From positions 1 through 46,847 of the forward strand of contig JANXTA010000119.1 in NCBI GenBank assembly GCA_025356395.1: DNA of 46,847 nucleotides. The letters are read 5' to 3'. This document shows, one piece after another, positions 8,534 through 17,075 of this stretch. The position numbers were made by a program, and so were the translations under genes. The DNA is from Betaproteobacteria bacterium (GTDB lineage Bacteria; Pseudomonadota; Gammaproteobacteria; Burkholderiales; Burkholderiaceae_D). The notes beneath the pieces were generated by a model. The model was given only the letters and a program-made list of their open reading frames with translations. It searched no databases and was not told where the DNA came from. The first letter of the stretch is position 1. Each line of letters opens with the position of its first letter.

Positions 8534-9351
8534 GGATCGGCTTCATCGGAGGCGGCAACATGGCGCAGGCGCTGATGGGTGGGATCGGCGCCCGCTACAC
8601 CGACGCGCGCTTCGTCGTCATCGAGCCGCATGCGCCGACCCGCGAGATCGTGTCGCGCTTCGTCAAGGGCGTGGCCTTGCACGACGTGCCGTCGGCCGAC
8701 CTCGCCCAGTGCGACGCGGTCGTCGTCGCCGTCAAGCCGCAACAGTTCCGCGAGGCCGTGACCAGCGCGGCGCGCTGGCTGGAGCGGCCGCTGATCGTCA
8801 GCATCGCCGCGGGCATCCGCACGAACGAGATCGCACACTGGCTCGGTGCCGACACGTCTGCCCGTTCCATCGTCCGTGCGATGCCGAACACACCGGCCTT
8901 GATCGGCGAAGGCATCACCGCGCTGTACGCGATGCCGGGCGTCGATGGCGCGCGCAAGGATCTGGCCGAGAAGCTGATGGCGGCGGTGGGCCAGACGCTG
9001 TGGGTCGCTGAAGAAGCCAGCCTCGACGCGGTCACCGCCGTCTCCGGGAGCGGACCGGCCTACGTGTTCTCGTTCATCGAGGCCCTCGAACAGGGCGGCG
9101 TCGAGCTCGGCCTGTCGGCGGCCGACGCCCGACGACTCGCCGTGGCGACCTTCGTCGGCGCGAGCCGTCTCGTCGCGGCATCGGAGGAACCGATTTCGTT
9201 GCTGCGCGAACGCGTGACGTCCAAGGGCGGCACGACCCACGCGGCACTGACCCACATGAACGAGAGCGGCTGCCATCGGGCGATCGTGACCGCGATCCAC
9301 GCGGCCGCGAAGCGCTCGGTCGAGCTGGGCGACGAGTTCGGGCGGGACTAG
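8530..9351 (+). CDS. proC: Pyrroline-5-carboxylate reductase
   Basis: A 273-residue NADPH-dependent enzyme for the last step of proline synthesis (pyrroline-5-carboxylate to proline). The N-terminus [18 protein letters not shown] carries the dinucleotide-binding GxGxxA. The middle has the conserved [17 protein letters not shown] block, and the C-terminal dimer domain contains [11 protein letters not shown] and [11 protein letters not shown]. The start overlaps the yggS stop by four bases. Its stop codon shares the palindrome CTAG with the stop of the convergent ubiA. Confidence 0.96.
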   Translation: MRIGFIGGGNMAQALMGGIGARYTDARFVVIEPHAPTREIVSRFVKGVALHDVPSADLAQCDAVVVAVKPQQFREAVTSAARWLERPLIVSIAAGIRTNEIAHWLGADTSARSIVRAMPNTPALIGEGITALYAMPGVDGARKDLAEKLMAAVGQTLWVAEEASLDAVTAVSGSGPAYVFSFIEALEQGGVELGLSAADARRLAVATFVGASRLVAASEEPISLLRERVTSKGGTTHAALTHMNESGCHRAIVTAIHAAAKRSVELGDEFGRD

Positions 9352-10238
9352 GTCAGTCGATCCACCACCAGGCCTGCGAACACTGCCGCGCCCAACCAGT
9401 TGTTGTGCAGGAAGGCCTTGAAGCATCCGGCCCGGGTTCGCGTCCGGATCAGCCGGTAGTGATGTACGGCGATGCCGGCCGCGATCACCAGACCCGTGTC
9501 CCAGGCCCATCCCAGCCCGGCCATCGCGCCCGCCACGAACAGCAGCGCCAGCGTGCCCGCGTAGCACAGCATCACGGCCAGCACGTCGAAACGACCGAAG
9601 GTGATGGCCGCCGTGCGGATGCCGATGCGCAGGTCGTCGTCGCGATCGACCATCGCGTATTCGGTGTCGTAGGCGAGTGCCCAGAACACGTTCGCGGCCA
9701 GCAGCACCCAGCCCACCAGCGGCACGCGGCCTTCGATCGCCGCGAAGGCCATCGGGATGCCGAAGCCGAACGCGATGCCCAGGTACGCCTGCGGCAACGC
9801 GAAGAAGCGCTTGGTGAACGGATAGCTCGCGGCCACGAACGCGGCGACGACGGACAGCGCGAGCGTCAGTCCGTCGAGCGGCAGGACCAACAACAGCGAA
9901 AGCAATGCGAGGACCGCTGCGACCATCAACGCCTCGCGCCCCGAGATGCGCCCGCTGGTGAGCGGTCTTTCGGCGGTGCGCACGACGTGCCGATCGAAGT
10001 CGCGATCGGCCCAGTCGTTGATCGCGCAACCGGCCGATCGCATCAGCACGGTGCCGACCACGAAGACCGTCAGCACGTACAGCGACGGCTTTCCGTTCGA
10101 TGCGATCCACAGCGCCCATAGCGTGGGCCACAGCAACAGCAGGATGCCGATCGGCTTGTCGAGCCGGACCAGCCTCGCGTAAAGGCGCAGGCGCTCGGCC
10201 CACGCCATCCGTTCATGCATCTGCGGGCAGTCCGGCAC
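9348..10238 (-). CDS. ubiA: 4-hydroxybenzoate octaprenyltransferase
   Basis: A 296-residue integral membrane prenyltransferase of ubiquinone synthesis that attaches the polyprenyl chain to 4-hydroxybenzoate. The first Asp-rich Mg-binding motif is NDWADRDFD (74-82) and the second lies in the [13 protein letters not shown] region. Around eight hydrophobic helices cover the rest. It begins 18 bases after dps in what looks like an oxyR-dps-ubiA transcript. Its 4-hydroxybenzoate substrate is also the PobA substrate encoded at 45555-46733, though the genes are far apart. Confidence 0.95.
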   Translation of the reverse strand: MPDCPQMHERMAWAERLRLYARLVRLDKPIGILLLLWPTLWALWIASNGKPSLYVLTVFVVGTVLMRSAGCAINDWADRDFDRHVVRTAERPLTSGRISGREALMVAAVLALLSLLLVLPLDGLTLALSVVAAFVAASYPFTKRFFALPQAYLGIAFGFGIPMAFAAIEGRVPLVGWVLLAANVFWALAYDTEYAMVDRDDDLRIGIRTAAITFGRFDVLAVMLCYAGTLALLFVAGAMAGLGWAWDTGLVIAAGIAVHHYRLIRTRTRAGCFKAFLHNNWLGAAVFAGLVVDRLT

Positions 10239-10256
10239 CTCCTGCGGGGCCCCGCC

Positions 10257-10766
10257 CTACTTCAGCATGCTGCGCAGCATCCACGCCGTCTTCTCGTGAA
10301 CCTGCAGGCGCTGGGTCAACACGTCGGCGGTCGACTCGTCGCCGGCCTTGTCCGCAGCCTGGAAGGCCGTGCGGGCAGTACGCGTCACAGCCTCGTGACC
10401 CTTGACCAGGTAGCTGACCATGTCCATCGCGGCAGGCACGCCAGACACTTCCTCGATCGACGTCAGGCTGCCGAGTTCGCTGTAGGTGCCCGGTGCGGGG
10501 AAGCCCAGCGCGCGGATGCGTTCGGCGAGCGTGTCGACCGCCATCCACAGCTCGTTGTACTGGATCTCGAACATCAGGTGCAGCGTGTTGAACATCGGAC
10601 CTTCGACGTTCCAGTGGAAGTTGTGGGTCTGCAGGTACAGCGAATAGGTGTCCGCCATCACGTGCGACAGCGCGCTCGAGACGCTCGCCCGATCGGTCGG
10701 CGAGATACCGATGTGGATCGACGCGGAATCGACGGGGACTTCGGACTTGATCTTCTTCTTGGCCAT
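10257..10766 (-). CDS. dps: Dps family ferritin-like DNA-protection protein
   Basis: A 169-residue Dps protein from the ATG at 10766. I chose this start because AAGGAG lies at the right distance; an ATG seven codons upstream has no such signal. The lysine-rich MAKKKIKSE tail is a probable DNA-binding extension. The ferroxidase site residues are visible in LQTHNFHWNVEGPMF and AVDTLAERIR (Asp and Glu four apart). Dps oxidises iron with peroxide and stores it as a mineral inside a dodecamer. Placed 62 bases downstream of oxyR, it is a likely member of the OxyR response. Confidence 0.95.
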   Translation of the reverse strand: MAKKKIKSEVPVDSASIHIGISPTDRASVSSALSHVMADTYSLYLQTHNFHWNVEGPMFNTLHLMFEIQYNELWMAVDTLAERIRALGFPAPGTYSELGSLTSIEEVSGVPAAMDMVSYLVKGHEAVTRTARTAFQAADKAGDESTADVLTQRLQVHEKTAWMLRSMLK

Positions 10767-10828
10767 CTGGCGCTCCTTGAATTGCACGAATCATGGATGG
10801 TAGCGCTCGCGCGTTGCCGGCGCCCCGA

Positions 10829-11785
10829 TCAGATCGAGAACGGCGCGAGGTCGAGCCGCGTCATGCCGTCGAGATGACAGGCCCGCACGGCCGTGCGGAC
10901 GACGTCGATCGCCGCGCGGCGCGGGAACGACTTGCGCCATGCGAGCACGACACGCCGACCCGGCACCGGGTCCTCGAACGGCAGGTAGCGAAGCAGGCTG
11001 TCGGCCGGCAACGGGGATGGCACCGACGTGCGCGGCAGCACGGTGACGCCGATGCCGCTGGACACCATGTGGCGGATCGTCTCGAGCGACGAGCCTTCAA
11101 ACGTACGGCGGATGCCGGTGTCCTGCGCCCACGACGCCACCGGCAGCGGTTCGAGTTCCGGACAGACCTGCAGTACCTGGTCGCGAAAGCAGTGTCCTGC
11201 GCCTAGCAGCAGCATCGTCTCGTCCTTGAGATCGGCCGCGGTCACGCACTCGCGCGTCTTCCACGGATGATCGCGCGGGATCGCAACGATGAACTCCTCG
11301 TCGTAGAGCGGCTGGATCATCAGACCCGCCTCGGGCAGCGGCAAGGCGAGGATCGCGGCATCGATCTCGCTGTGCTTGAGTTGCTCGATCAGCTTGGCCG
11401 TGTAGTTCTCCTGCAGGATTAGGGCCATCTGCGGCGCATCGGCGATCAGCTTCCGGACGAGCTGCGGGAGGAGGTAAGGCCCGATGGTGTAGATGATGCC
11501 GAGGCGCAGCGGCTCGTTGAGCGGGTCCTTGCCCGACTTTGCGATTTCCTTGATCGCCGAGCTCTGCTCTAGCACCCGCTTGGCCTGCTCGACGATCTGC
11601 ATGCCGATCGACGTGATGCCGACTTCGCTGCCGCCGCGCTCGAACAGCGTGACGCCGAGTTCGTCCTCGAGCTTCTTGATCGCGACGGAGAGGGTCGGCT
11701 GGCTGACGAAGCAGGATTCGGCAGCTCGGCCGAAGTGGCGCTCCTTGGCCACGGCCACCACGTAACGCAATTCCGTGAGGGTCAT
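10829..11785 (-). CDS. oxyR: Hydrogen peroxide-sensing LysR regulator OxyR
   Basis: A 318-residue LysR-type activator with an N-terminal winged helix (residues 1-60, MTLTELRYVVAVAKERHFGR). The redox-active cysteines are at exactly Cys199 (LLLGAGHCF) and Cys208 (VLQVCPE), which form the sensing disulfide in characterised OxyR proteins. The usual betaproteobacterial order oxyR-dps supports the assignment. Its expected targets include dps immediately downstream. The space upstream (11786-11874) separates it from the end of the catabolic operon. Confidence 0.95.
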   Translation of the reverse strand: MTLTELRYVVAVAKERHFGRAAESCFVSQPTLSVAIKKLEDELGVTLFERGGSEVGITSIGMQIVEQAKRVLEQSSAIKEIAKSGKDPLNEPLRLGIIYTIGPYLLPQLVRKLIADAPQMALILQENYTAKLIEQLKHSEIDAAILALPLPEAGLMIQPLYDEEFIVAIPRDHPWKTRECVTAADLKDETMLLLGAGHCFRDQVLQVCPELEPLPVASWAQDTGIRRTFEGSSLETIRHMVSSGIGVTVLPRTSVPSPLPADSLLRYLPFEDPVPGRRVVLAWRKSFPRRAAIDVVRTAVRACHLDGMTRLDLAPFSI

Positions 11786-11844
11786 GCGGGGCTCGGCGTG
11801 GGGCTATTTGGCATGAGCCCGAGTTTAACGGAGCGCGGTCTGCT

Positions 11845-11865
11845 CCTTCCCCCGACGGGGGAGGG
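11845..11865 (-). terminator. C-rich hairpin after the dctP gene
   Basis: CCTTCCCCC, loop GAC, GGGGGAGGG forms a nine-pair stem with one G-T pair just past the stop of the TRAP binding protein gene. There is no T-run, so it may be a weak terminator or an mRNA 3'-end stabiliser. The same C5/G5 core recurs at 15100-15130 and near 46757. Confidence 0.5.
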
Positions 11866-11874
11866 CGTGTACCG

Positions 11875-12894
11875 TCACTTGTAGCCGATCGCCGTCGCCT
11901 CCTTGCGAATCGCCTCGATCAGATCCTTGCCCACCCGCGGCGCCATCTCGGCGTACACCGGCTGCAGCGCCTTACGCCACTCGGCCTTCTGCGCTTCGGT
12001 CAGCTGGATGATCTCGGTGCGGCCCGATGCCTTGATTTTCGCCAGCGCATCATCGTTCTCCTGCTGCGAGATCGCGTTCGCGTAACGCGTCGCGTCCTTC
12101 ATCGCGCCTTCGAGGCTCGTGCGAATATCCGGCGGCAGGCCTTCCCAGAACTTCTTGTTCACGATCACCGCATAACCGATATAGCCGTGGTTCGAGACGG
12201 TCAGGTACTTCTGCACCTCGTGCGTCTTCTGCGAATAGATGTTCGACGGCGTGTTCTCGGTGCCGTCGACGACGCCGGTCTGCAGCGCCTGGTAGACCTC
12301 GGAGAACGCCAGCACCTGCGGCAACGCACCCAGCGTGCGGATCTCGGACTCGAGCACCTTGCTCGATTGGATGCGCATCTTCAGGCCCTTGAAGTCGGCA
12401 GGATTGCGCAACGGTTTGTTGGCCGTCATGTCCTTGAAGCCGTTGTCCCAGTAGGCCAGGCCCTTGATGCCCTTGTCCTCGAGCTTCCTGAACAACGACG
12501 CGCCGATCGGACCCTCGGTCACACGCGCCAGCACGGCCTTGTCGGGGAAGATGAACGGCAGGTCGAAGGCCTCGAACTCCTTCGCGCCGAGCGGCCCGAA
12601 CTTGGACACCGAGGGGGCGAGCATCTGCACCGCGCCGAGCTGCAGCGCCTCGAGCTCTTCCTTGTCCTTGTAGAGCACCGAGTTCGGATAGATCTCGACC
12701 TTGACCTTGCCGTTGGTGCGTTCTTCGGCAAGCTGCTTGAAGCGTTCGGCCCCCTTGCCCTTCGGCGTATCGGTCGCCACGACGTGGCTGAACTTGATCA
12801 CGATCGGCGCCGTGGTCTGAGCGCTCGCGGGCGCCACGGCGAGCAGCGCGATACAGGCGACGCCCGCGACGAGGGCGTCAGTCAGCTTGTTCAT
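11875..12894 (-). CDS. TRAP transporter substrate-binding protein, DctP family
   Basis: A 339-residue periplasmic binding protein with a signal peptide (cleavage after ...APASAQ, about residue 25). The mature start TTAPIVIKFSHVVATDTPKG and the later GLKMRIQSSKVLESEIRTLG, with the carboxylate-binding arginine region, are typical of DctP-type dicarboxylate binders. No DctQ or DctM membrane genes are beside it, so it is an orphan here. It ends the long catabolic operon, directly after the CoA-ester lyase, a position also held by TRAP genes in the Pseudomonas itaconate cluster. The likely ligand is a small dicarboxylate. Confidence 0.9.
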   Translation of the reverse strand: MNKLTDALVAGVACIALLAVAPASAQTTAPIVIKFSHVVATDTPKGKGAERFKQLAEERTNGKVKVEIYPNSVLYKDKEELEALQLGAVQMLAPSVSKFGPLGAKEFEAFDLPFIFPDKAVLARVTEGPIGASLFRKLEDKGIKGLAYWDNGFKDMTANKPLRNPADFKGLKMRIQSSKVLESEIRTLGALPQVLAFSEVYQALQTGVVDGTENTPSNIYSQKTHEVQKYLTVSNHGYIGYAVIVNKKFWEGLPPDIRTSLEGAMKDATRYANAISQQENDDALAKIKASGRTEIIQLTEAQKAEWRKALQPVYAEMAPRVGKDLIEAIRKEATAIGYK

Positions 12895-12957
12895 CGAAAG
12901 TCTCCAGTGGTTATGAACAGTGCGGGCGCTCGATCGGCACCCTGTTTCGTGTAGCGG

Positions 12958-13812
12958 TCAGGTGCGCCGGGAATCGGTCTGCGACACCAGCGCCAGCACG
13001 CGCTCCGCCAGAAGGATCACCGCGCGATCGACCATGCGCCCGTCGATCTTGACCGCGGCACCCTTCGACGACTCGGCCGCCTCGACCACGCGCCGCGCCC
13101 AGGCCGCGTCTTCGGCACTCGGCGCGAACGCGGCGTGGACCGGATCGATCTGGTCGGGATGGATGCAGAGCTTGCCGGTGAAGCCGAAGCGGATGCCGCG
13201 CCGCGTGGCCTGGACGATCTCGCTGGCCTTGCTGGTCTCGAGCGTGATGCCGTCGATCGGGCCCGCGATACCCGCGGCTCGAGAGGCCACCACCAGGCCG
13301 AAGCGGGCGGGAGCGAGCTCGTTCTGGTCGGCGCCCGGGACCATGCCGAGATCGGCCTGGAAGTCGATGTGGCCGAAAGCCAGGCGCAGCGTGCCGTTGG
13401 CTCGAGCGATGGCGTCGAGGTTCGCGTAGCCGACCGCGCTCTCGATCATCGGCACCAGCGGGATCTCGCCGAGCCGCTCGTAGAGCGCTTCGAGCGATTC
13501 GGGATTCTCGGCCTTCGGCACCATCACGCCGGCCGGCCCCAGCGATGCGCAGAGCGCGGCGTCGTCGGCCAGCTCCAGGGAATCGAGTCCGTTGATGCGG
13601 ATCACCACGCGGTCCTCGTGCTCGAAGTCGCCCCACGCCGAATCGAGCAACATGCGCGCGCGATCCTTCGCGTCGTGCGCGATCGCGTCCTCGAGATCGA
13701 TCACCACGACGTCGGCGCCGGACGCCAGCGCCTTGGCGTAGCGATCGGTTCGGTTGGCCGGCACGAACAGGAAACTGCGTGCGGTGAGCAGGCTGGAAGA
13801 TATGTCGATCAT
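12958..13812 (-). CDS. HpcH/HpaI-type CoA-ester lyase (citramalyl-CoA lyase-like)
   Basis: 284 residues from the ATG at 13812; an ATG 11 codons upstream is possible. It belongs to the CitE/CLYBL class of Mg-dependent lyases: FVPANRTDRYAKALASGAD binds the CoA end, VVVIDLEDAI (36-44) holds metal-binding acids, and VVIRING (69-75) has the substrate arginine. It should split a beta-hydroxyacyl-CoA such as citramalyl-CoA or malyl-CoA into acetyl-CoA plus a keto acid. Together with the CoA-transferase upstream and the MaoC-like hydratase at the head of the operon, (S)-citramalyl-CoA is my preferred substrate. This is inference from gene context. Confidence 0.85.
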   Translation of the reverse strand: MIDISSSLLTARSFLFVPANRTDRYAKALASGADVVVIDLEDAIAHDAKDRARMLLDSAWGDFEHEDRVVIRINGLDSLELADDAALCASLGPAGVMVPKAENPESLEALYERLGEIPLVPMIESAVGYANLDAIARANGTLRLAFGHIDFQADLGMVPGADQNELAPARFGLVVASRAAGIAGPIDGITLETSKASEIVQATRRGIRFGFTGKLCIHPDQIDPVHAAFAPSAEDAAWARRVVEAAESSKGAAVKIDGRMVDRAVILLAERVLALVSQTDSRRT

Positions 13813-13898
13813 CGGGAAGTCCGGTACGGAAGAGGCCGCTCGCATTGAAACCCGGGTGGCTCAGGAACGACCATCGGGAGTTTGCCTAGGAGCCGTGC

Positions 13899-15080
13899 TC
13901 AGATCGCGCCCGCGATCCGCATCGCGTCGAGCCTTCCCGCATCGACGCCAAGCTCCGCGAGGATGGCGTCGGTCTGCGCACCGAGCGCCGGGACCGCGCC
14001 CATTGCGTAGGTGAAGCGATCGTGTCGGCCCGGCGGCAAGCCCGCGGGGACCGGGCCCTGCGGCGTGTCGATGTCGCGCCAGTGATCGCGCGCGGCGAGT
14101 TGCGGATGCGCCCACAACTCGTCCATTGTGTTCATCCTTGCGTTGGCGATCTGTGCCGCATCGAGACGGACCACGATGTCGGCCGCGGTCAGCGTGGAGA
14201 AGGTCTCGAGGATCAGCGCGCGCAAGGCGTCGCGGTTGCGATGGCGCAGGCTGTTCGACGCGAAGCGCGCGTCGGTCGCGACCGACGCGTTGCCGAGCAC
14301 CTTCTCGCAGAACAGCAGCCACTCGCGTTCGTTCTGCAACCCGAGCATCACCACCTTGCCATCGCCCGCGCGGAACGGTCCGTAGGGATAGATCGTCGCG
14401 TGCTCGGCACCCGAGCGGGCGGGCGGCGTGGCGCCTTCGAACGCGTAATACATCGGATAGCCCATCCACTCCACCAGCGACTCGAGCATCGACACGTCGA
14501 TGTGCGAACCGATGCCGTCCTTCTGGCGCGAGTAGAGCGCGGCGAGGATGCTGCTGTACGCGTACATGCCGGCCGCGATGTCGGCGATCGAGCAGCCGGC
14601 CTTCGCGGGCTGGTCCTCGGAGCCCGTCACCGACAGGAAGCCCGCCTCGCTCTGGATCAGCAGGTCATAGGCCTTCTTGTCGCGATAGGGACCGTCCGCG
14701 CCATAACCCGAGATGTCGCAGACGATCAGGCCGGGATGCGTCGGTCGCAAGGTTTCCGCCGACAGGCCCATGCGCGCGGCGGCACCGGGCGCGAGGTTCT
14801 GCACCAGGACATCGGCCTTCGCCACGAGTTTTTTCAGGACGTCGATCGCATCCGCGTGCTTGAGGTCGAGCGTGAGGCTCTCCTTGCCGCGGTTGACCCA
14901 AACGAAGTGCGACGCCATGCCGTGTACGCGCTCGTCGTAGGCGCGGGCGAAGTCGCCGACACCGGGCCGTTCGATCTTGATGACGCGCGCGCCGAGGTCC
15001 GCGAGCTGGCGCGTTGCGAAGGGCGCGGCGATCGCGTGTTCGAGGGAGACGACGGTGATGTTGGCGAGTGGGAGGGACAT
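13899..15080 (-). CDS. Class III CoA-transferase (CaiB/BaiF; itaconate/mesaconate-type candidate)
   Basis: A 393-residue family III CoA-transferase that activates a carboxylic acid by moving CoA from a donor such as succinyl-CoA. The catalytic aspartate is Asp139 in KKAYDLLIQSEAGF, and the CoA-binding opening is NITVVSLEHAIAAPFATRQL. It follows the acyl-CoA dehydrogenase after a hairpin-containing 51-base gap. In the Pseudomonas itaconate cluster the matching gene (ict) lies next to the citramalyl-CoA lyase, as here. Other dicarboxylates such as mesaconate, methylsuccinate or glutarate cannot be excluded. Confidence 0.88.
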   Translation of the reverse strand: MSLPLANITVVSLEHAIAAPFATRQLADLGARVIKIERPGVGDFARAYDERVHGMASHFVWVNRGKESLTLDLKHADAIDVLKKLVAKADVLVQNLAPGAAARMGLSAETLRPTHPGLIVCDISGYGADGPYRDKKAYDLLIQSEAGFLSVTGSEDQPAKAGCSIADIAAGMYAYSSILAALYSRQKDGIGSHIDVSMLESLVEWMGYPMYYAFEGATPPARSGAEHATIYPYGPFRAGDGKVVMLGLQNEREWLLFCEKVLGNASVATDARFASNSLRHRNRDALRALILETFSTLTAADIVVRLDAAQIANARMNTMDELWAHPQLAARDHWRDIDTPQGPVPAGLPPGRHDRFTYAMGAVPALGAQTDAILAELGVDAGRLDAMRIAGAI

Positions 15081-15099
15081 CGATGACTCCAGGTACGCA

Positions 15100-15130
15100 G
15101 TCCGCCCTGCCCCAGAGGGGGAGGGCGGAC
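15100..15130 (-). terminator. Strong hairpin between acyl-CoA dehydrogenase and CoA-transferase genes
   Basis: GTCCGCCCTGCCCC, loop AGA, GGGGGAGGGCGGAC pairs 13 of 14 positions. In the transcript it starts one base after the dehydrogenase stop codon. There is no T-run, so I expect attenuation or RNA processing rather than full termination, given that the downstream genes belong to the same pathway. Confidence 0.55.
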
Positions 15131-15131
15131 T

Positions 15132-16301
15132 TCAAAAAGATCGGGGCAGCCCCAGCACGTGCTCCGCCACATACGAAAGAATCAGGTTCGTCGAGATCGG
15201 CGCCACCTGGTACAGCCGCGTCTCGCGGAACTTGCGCTCCACGTCGTACTCGGCCGCGAAGCCGAAGCCGCCATGCGTCTGCATGCAGACGTTGGCCGCC
15301 TCGAACGACGCCTTCGCGGCGAGGTACTTCGCCATGTTGGATTCGGCGCCGCACGGCTGCTTGGCATCGAACAGCTCGCACGCCCTGAAGCGCATCAGGT
15401 TCGCGGCTTCGAGTTCGATGTAGCTCTCGGCGATCGGGAACTGCACGCCCTGGTTCTTGCCGATCGGACGGTCGAAGACCACGCGATCGTTCGCGTAGTC
15501 GCGCGCATGCTCGACGAACCACCAGCCGTCGCCGATGCACTCGGCCGCGATCAGCGTGCGCTCCGCGTTGAGGCCGTCGAGGATGTACTTGAAGCCCTTG
15601 CCCTCCTCGCCGATCAGGTTCCCGACCGGGATCTCGAGCTCGTCGAAGAACACCTCGTTGGTCTCGTGATTGACCATGTTGGCGATGGGCCGCACGGTCA
15701 TACCCTTGCCGATCGCCTGGTGCAGGTCGACGATGAAGATCGACATGCCCTCGGACTTCTTCGTGACCTCGGCAAGTGGCGTCGTGCGGGCGAGCAGGAT
15801 CATCAGGTCCGAATGCTGGATGCGCGAGATCCACACCTTCTGGCCGCTGACGACGTACTTGTCGCCCTTCTTTACCGCGACCGTCTTGATCTTCGTCGTG
15901 TCGGTGCCGGTGGTCGGTTCGGTGACGGCCATCGACTGCAGGCGTAGTTCACCGCTCGCGATCTTCGGCAGGTAATGCTGCTTCTGTTCAGCGGAACCAT
16001 GGCGCAGCAACGTGCCCATGTTGTACATCTGGCCGTGGCACGAGCCCGCGTTACCGCCCGATCGATTGATCTCTTCCATGATCACCGACGCCTCGGCCAG
16101 GCCCAGGCCCGAGCCACCGAACTCCTCGGGGATCAGGGCCGCCATCCAGCCCGCGGTCGTCAGCGCGTCGACGAAGGCGACCGGGTAGCCGCGTTCGTGA
16201 TCGACCTTCTGCCAATAGGCGGAGTCGTAGGTGGCGGTCAGGCCGCGGAGTGCTTCGCGCATCTCCTGGAAGCGATCCGGTGCTGGGAGCTCACGGGTCA
16301 T
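15132..16301 (-). CDS. Acyl-CoA dehydrogenase
   Basis: A 389-residue FAD-dependent acyl-CoA dehydrogenase from the ATG at 16301, two bases after the SDR stop; longer upstream frames overlap the SDR gene and are not coding. FAD- and substrate-binding blocks are seen: LQSMAVTEPTTGTDTTKIKT and VSGQKVWISRIQHSDLMILL in the beta domain, and the helical C-terminal domain with YLAAKASFEAANVCMQTHGG. It introduces a 2,3-double bond into an acyl-CoA. Its gene sits beside the CoA-transferase, so its substrate may be the transferase product. An acyl-CoA dehydrogenase gene of unclear role is also present in the Pseudomonas itaconate cluster. Confidence 0.92.
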   Translation of the reverse strand: MTRELPAPDRFQEMREALRGLTATYDSAYWQKVDHERGYPVAFVDALTTAGWMAALIPEEFGGSGLGLAEASVIMEEINRSGGNAGSCHGQMYNMGTLLRHGSAEQKQHYLPKIASGELRLQSMAVTEPTTGTDTTKIKTVAVKKGDKYVVSGQKVWISRIQHSDLMILLARTTPLAEVTKKSEGMSIFIVDLHQAIGKGMTVRPIANMVNHETNEVFFDELEIPVGNLIGEEGKGFKYILDGLNAERTLIAAECIGDGWWFVEHARDYANDRVVFDRPIGKNQGVQFPIAESYIELEAANLMRFRACELFDAKQPCGAESNMAKYLAAKASFEAANVCMQTHGGFGFAAEYDVERKFRETRLYQVAPISTNLILSYVAEHVLGLPRSF

Positions 16302-16303
16302 CG

Positions 16304-17059
16304 TCAGACCGTCCGCGCGCCGTCGACCGGGAACTCGACGCCGCTGATGAACTCGGCGGCGTCGCTGGCGAGGAACACGGCCGCGGCCGCGATGTCGCTT
16401 GGCTTCGCGAGTCGTCCGAGCGGGATCGTCGCGATGAACTTCTTGCGGTTCTCGGGCGTGTCGGGCATGCCCATGAACGATTCGAGCAGCCCCGATTCGC
16501 CCATCACCGGACAGATCGCGTTGACGCGGATGCGGTCGGGGCCGAGCTCGACCGCGAGCGACTTCGACATCAGGTTCACCGCGCCCTTCGACGCGTTGTA
16601 CCAGGTCAGTCCCGGCCGCGGACGGATGCCGGCGGTCGAGCCGATGTTGAGCATCACGCCGCCGTTGCCGGCCTTGCGCCACACCGGAACCACCGCGCGC
16701 GTCATGTGGAAGATCGACTTCACGTTGACCGCGAAGCAGCGATCGAACCAGTCCTCACCGACATCCATCAACGGCTGGTTGCGGTGCGTGGTGCCGGCGT
16801 TGTTGACGACGATGTCGAAGCTGCCGAAGTGCTCGAGCGTCTTCGCGACCAGCGCCTGGATGTCGGCTTCCTTCGACACGTCGCACGTCACCGCGATGGC
16901 CGCATCGCCGAGCGTGCCGGCGACCATCTTCGCGCCGGCTTCGTTGAGGTCGGCGACGACGACCCTGGCGCCCTGCGCCACGTACTGTCGCGCGATCTCC
17001 GCGCCGAAGCCACTCGCGGCGCCGGTCACGATCGCGACCTTTCCTTGCAATTGATTCAT
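16304..17059 (-). CDS. Short-chain dehydrogenase/reductase (SDR)
   Basis: A 251-residue classical SDR. The cofactor motif TGAASGFG is at 12-19, NNAG at 86-89, and the catalytic set Ser141, Tyr154 and Lys158 (YNASK) is complete. Asp37 in VVVADLNEAG suggests NAD preference. It probably oxidises an alcohol or reduces a keto group in the catabolic route, perhaps feeding the aldehyde dehydrogenase encoded just upstream. Gaps of 16 bases (upstream) and 2 bases (downstream) place it firmly in the operon. Confidence 0.92.
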   Translation of the reverse strand: MNQLQGKVAIVTGAASGFGAEIARQYVAQGARVVVADLNEAGAKMVAGTLGDAAIAVTCDVSKEADIQALVAKTLEHFGSFDIVVNNAGTTHRNQPLMDVGEDWFDRCFAVNVKSIFHMTRAVVPVWRKAGNGGVMLNIGSTAGIRPRPGLTWYNASKGAVNLMSKSLAVELGPDRIRVNAICPVMGESGLLESFMGMPDTPENRKKFIATIPLGRLAKPSDIAAAAVFLASDAAEFISGVEFPVDGARTV

Positions 17060-17075
17060 GGCTATCTCCTCGTGT

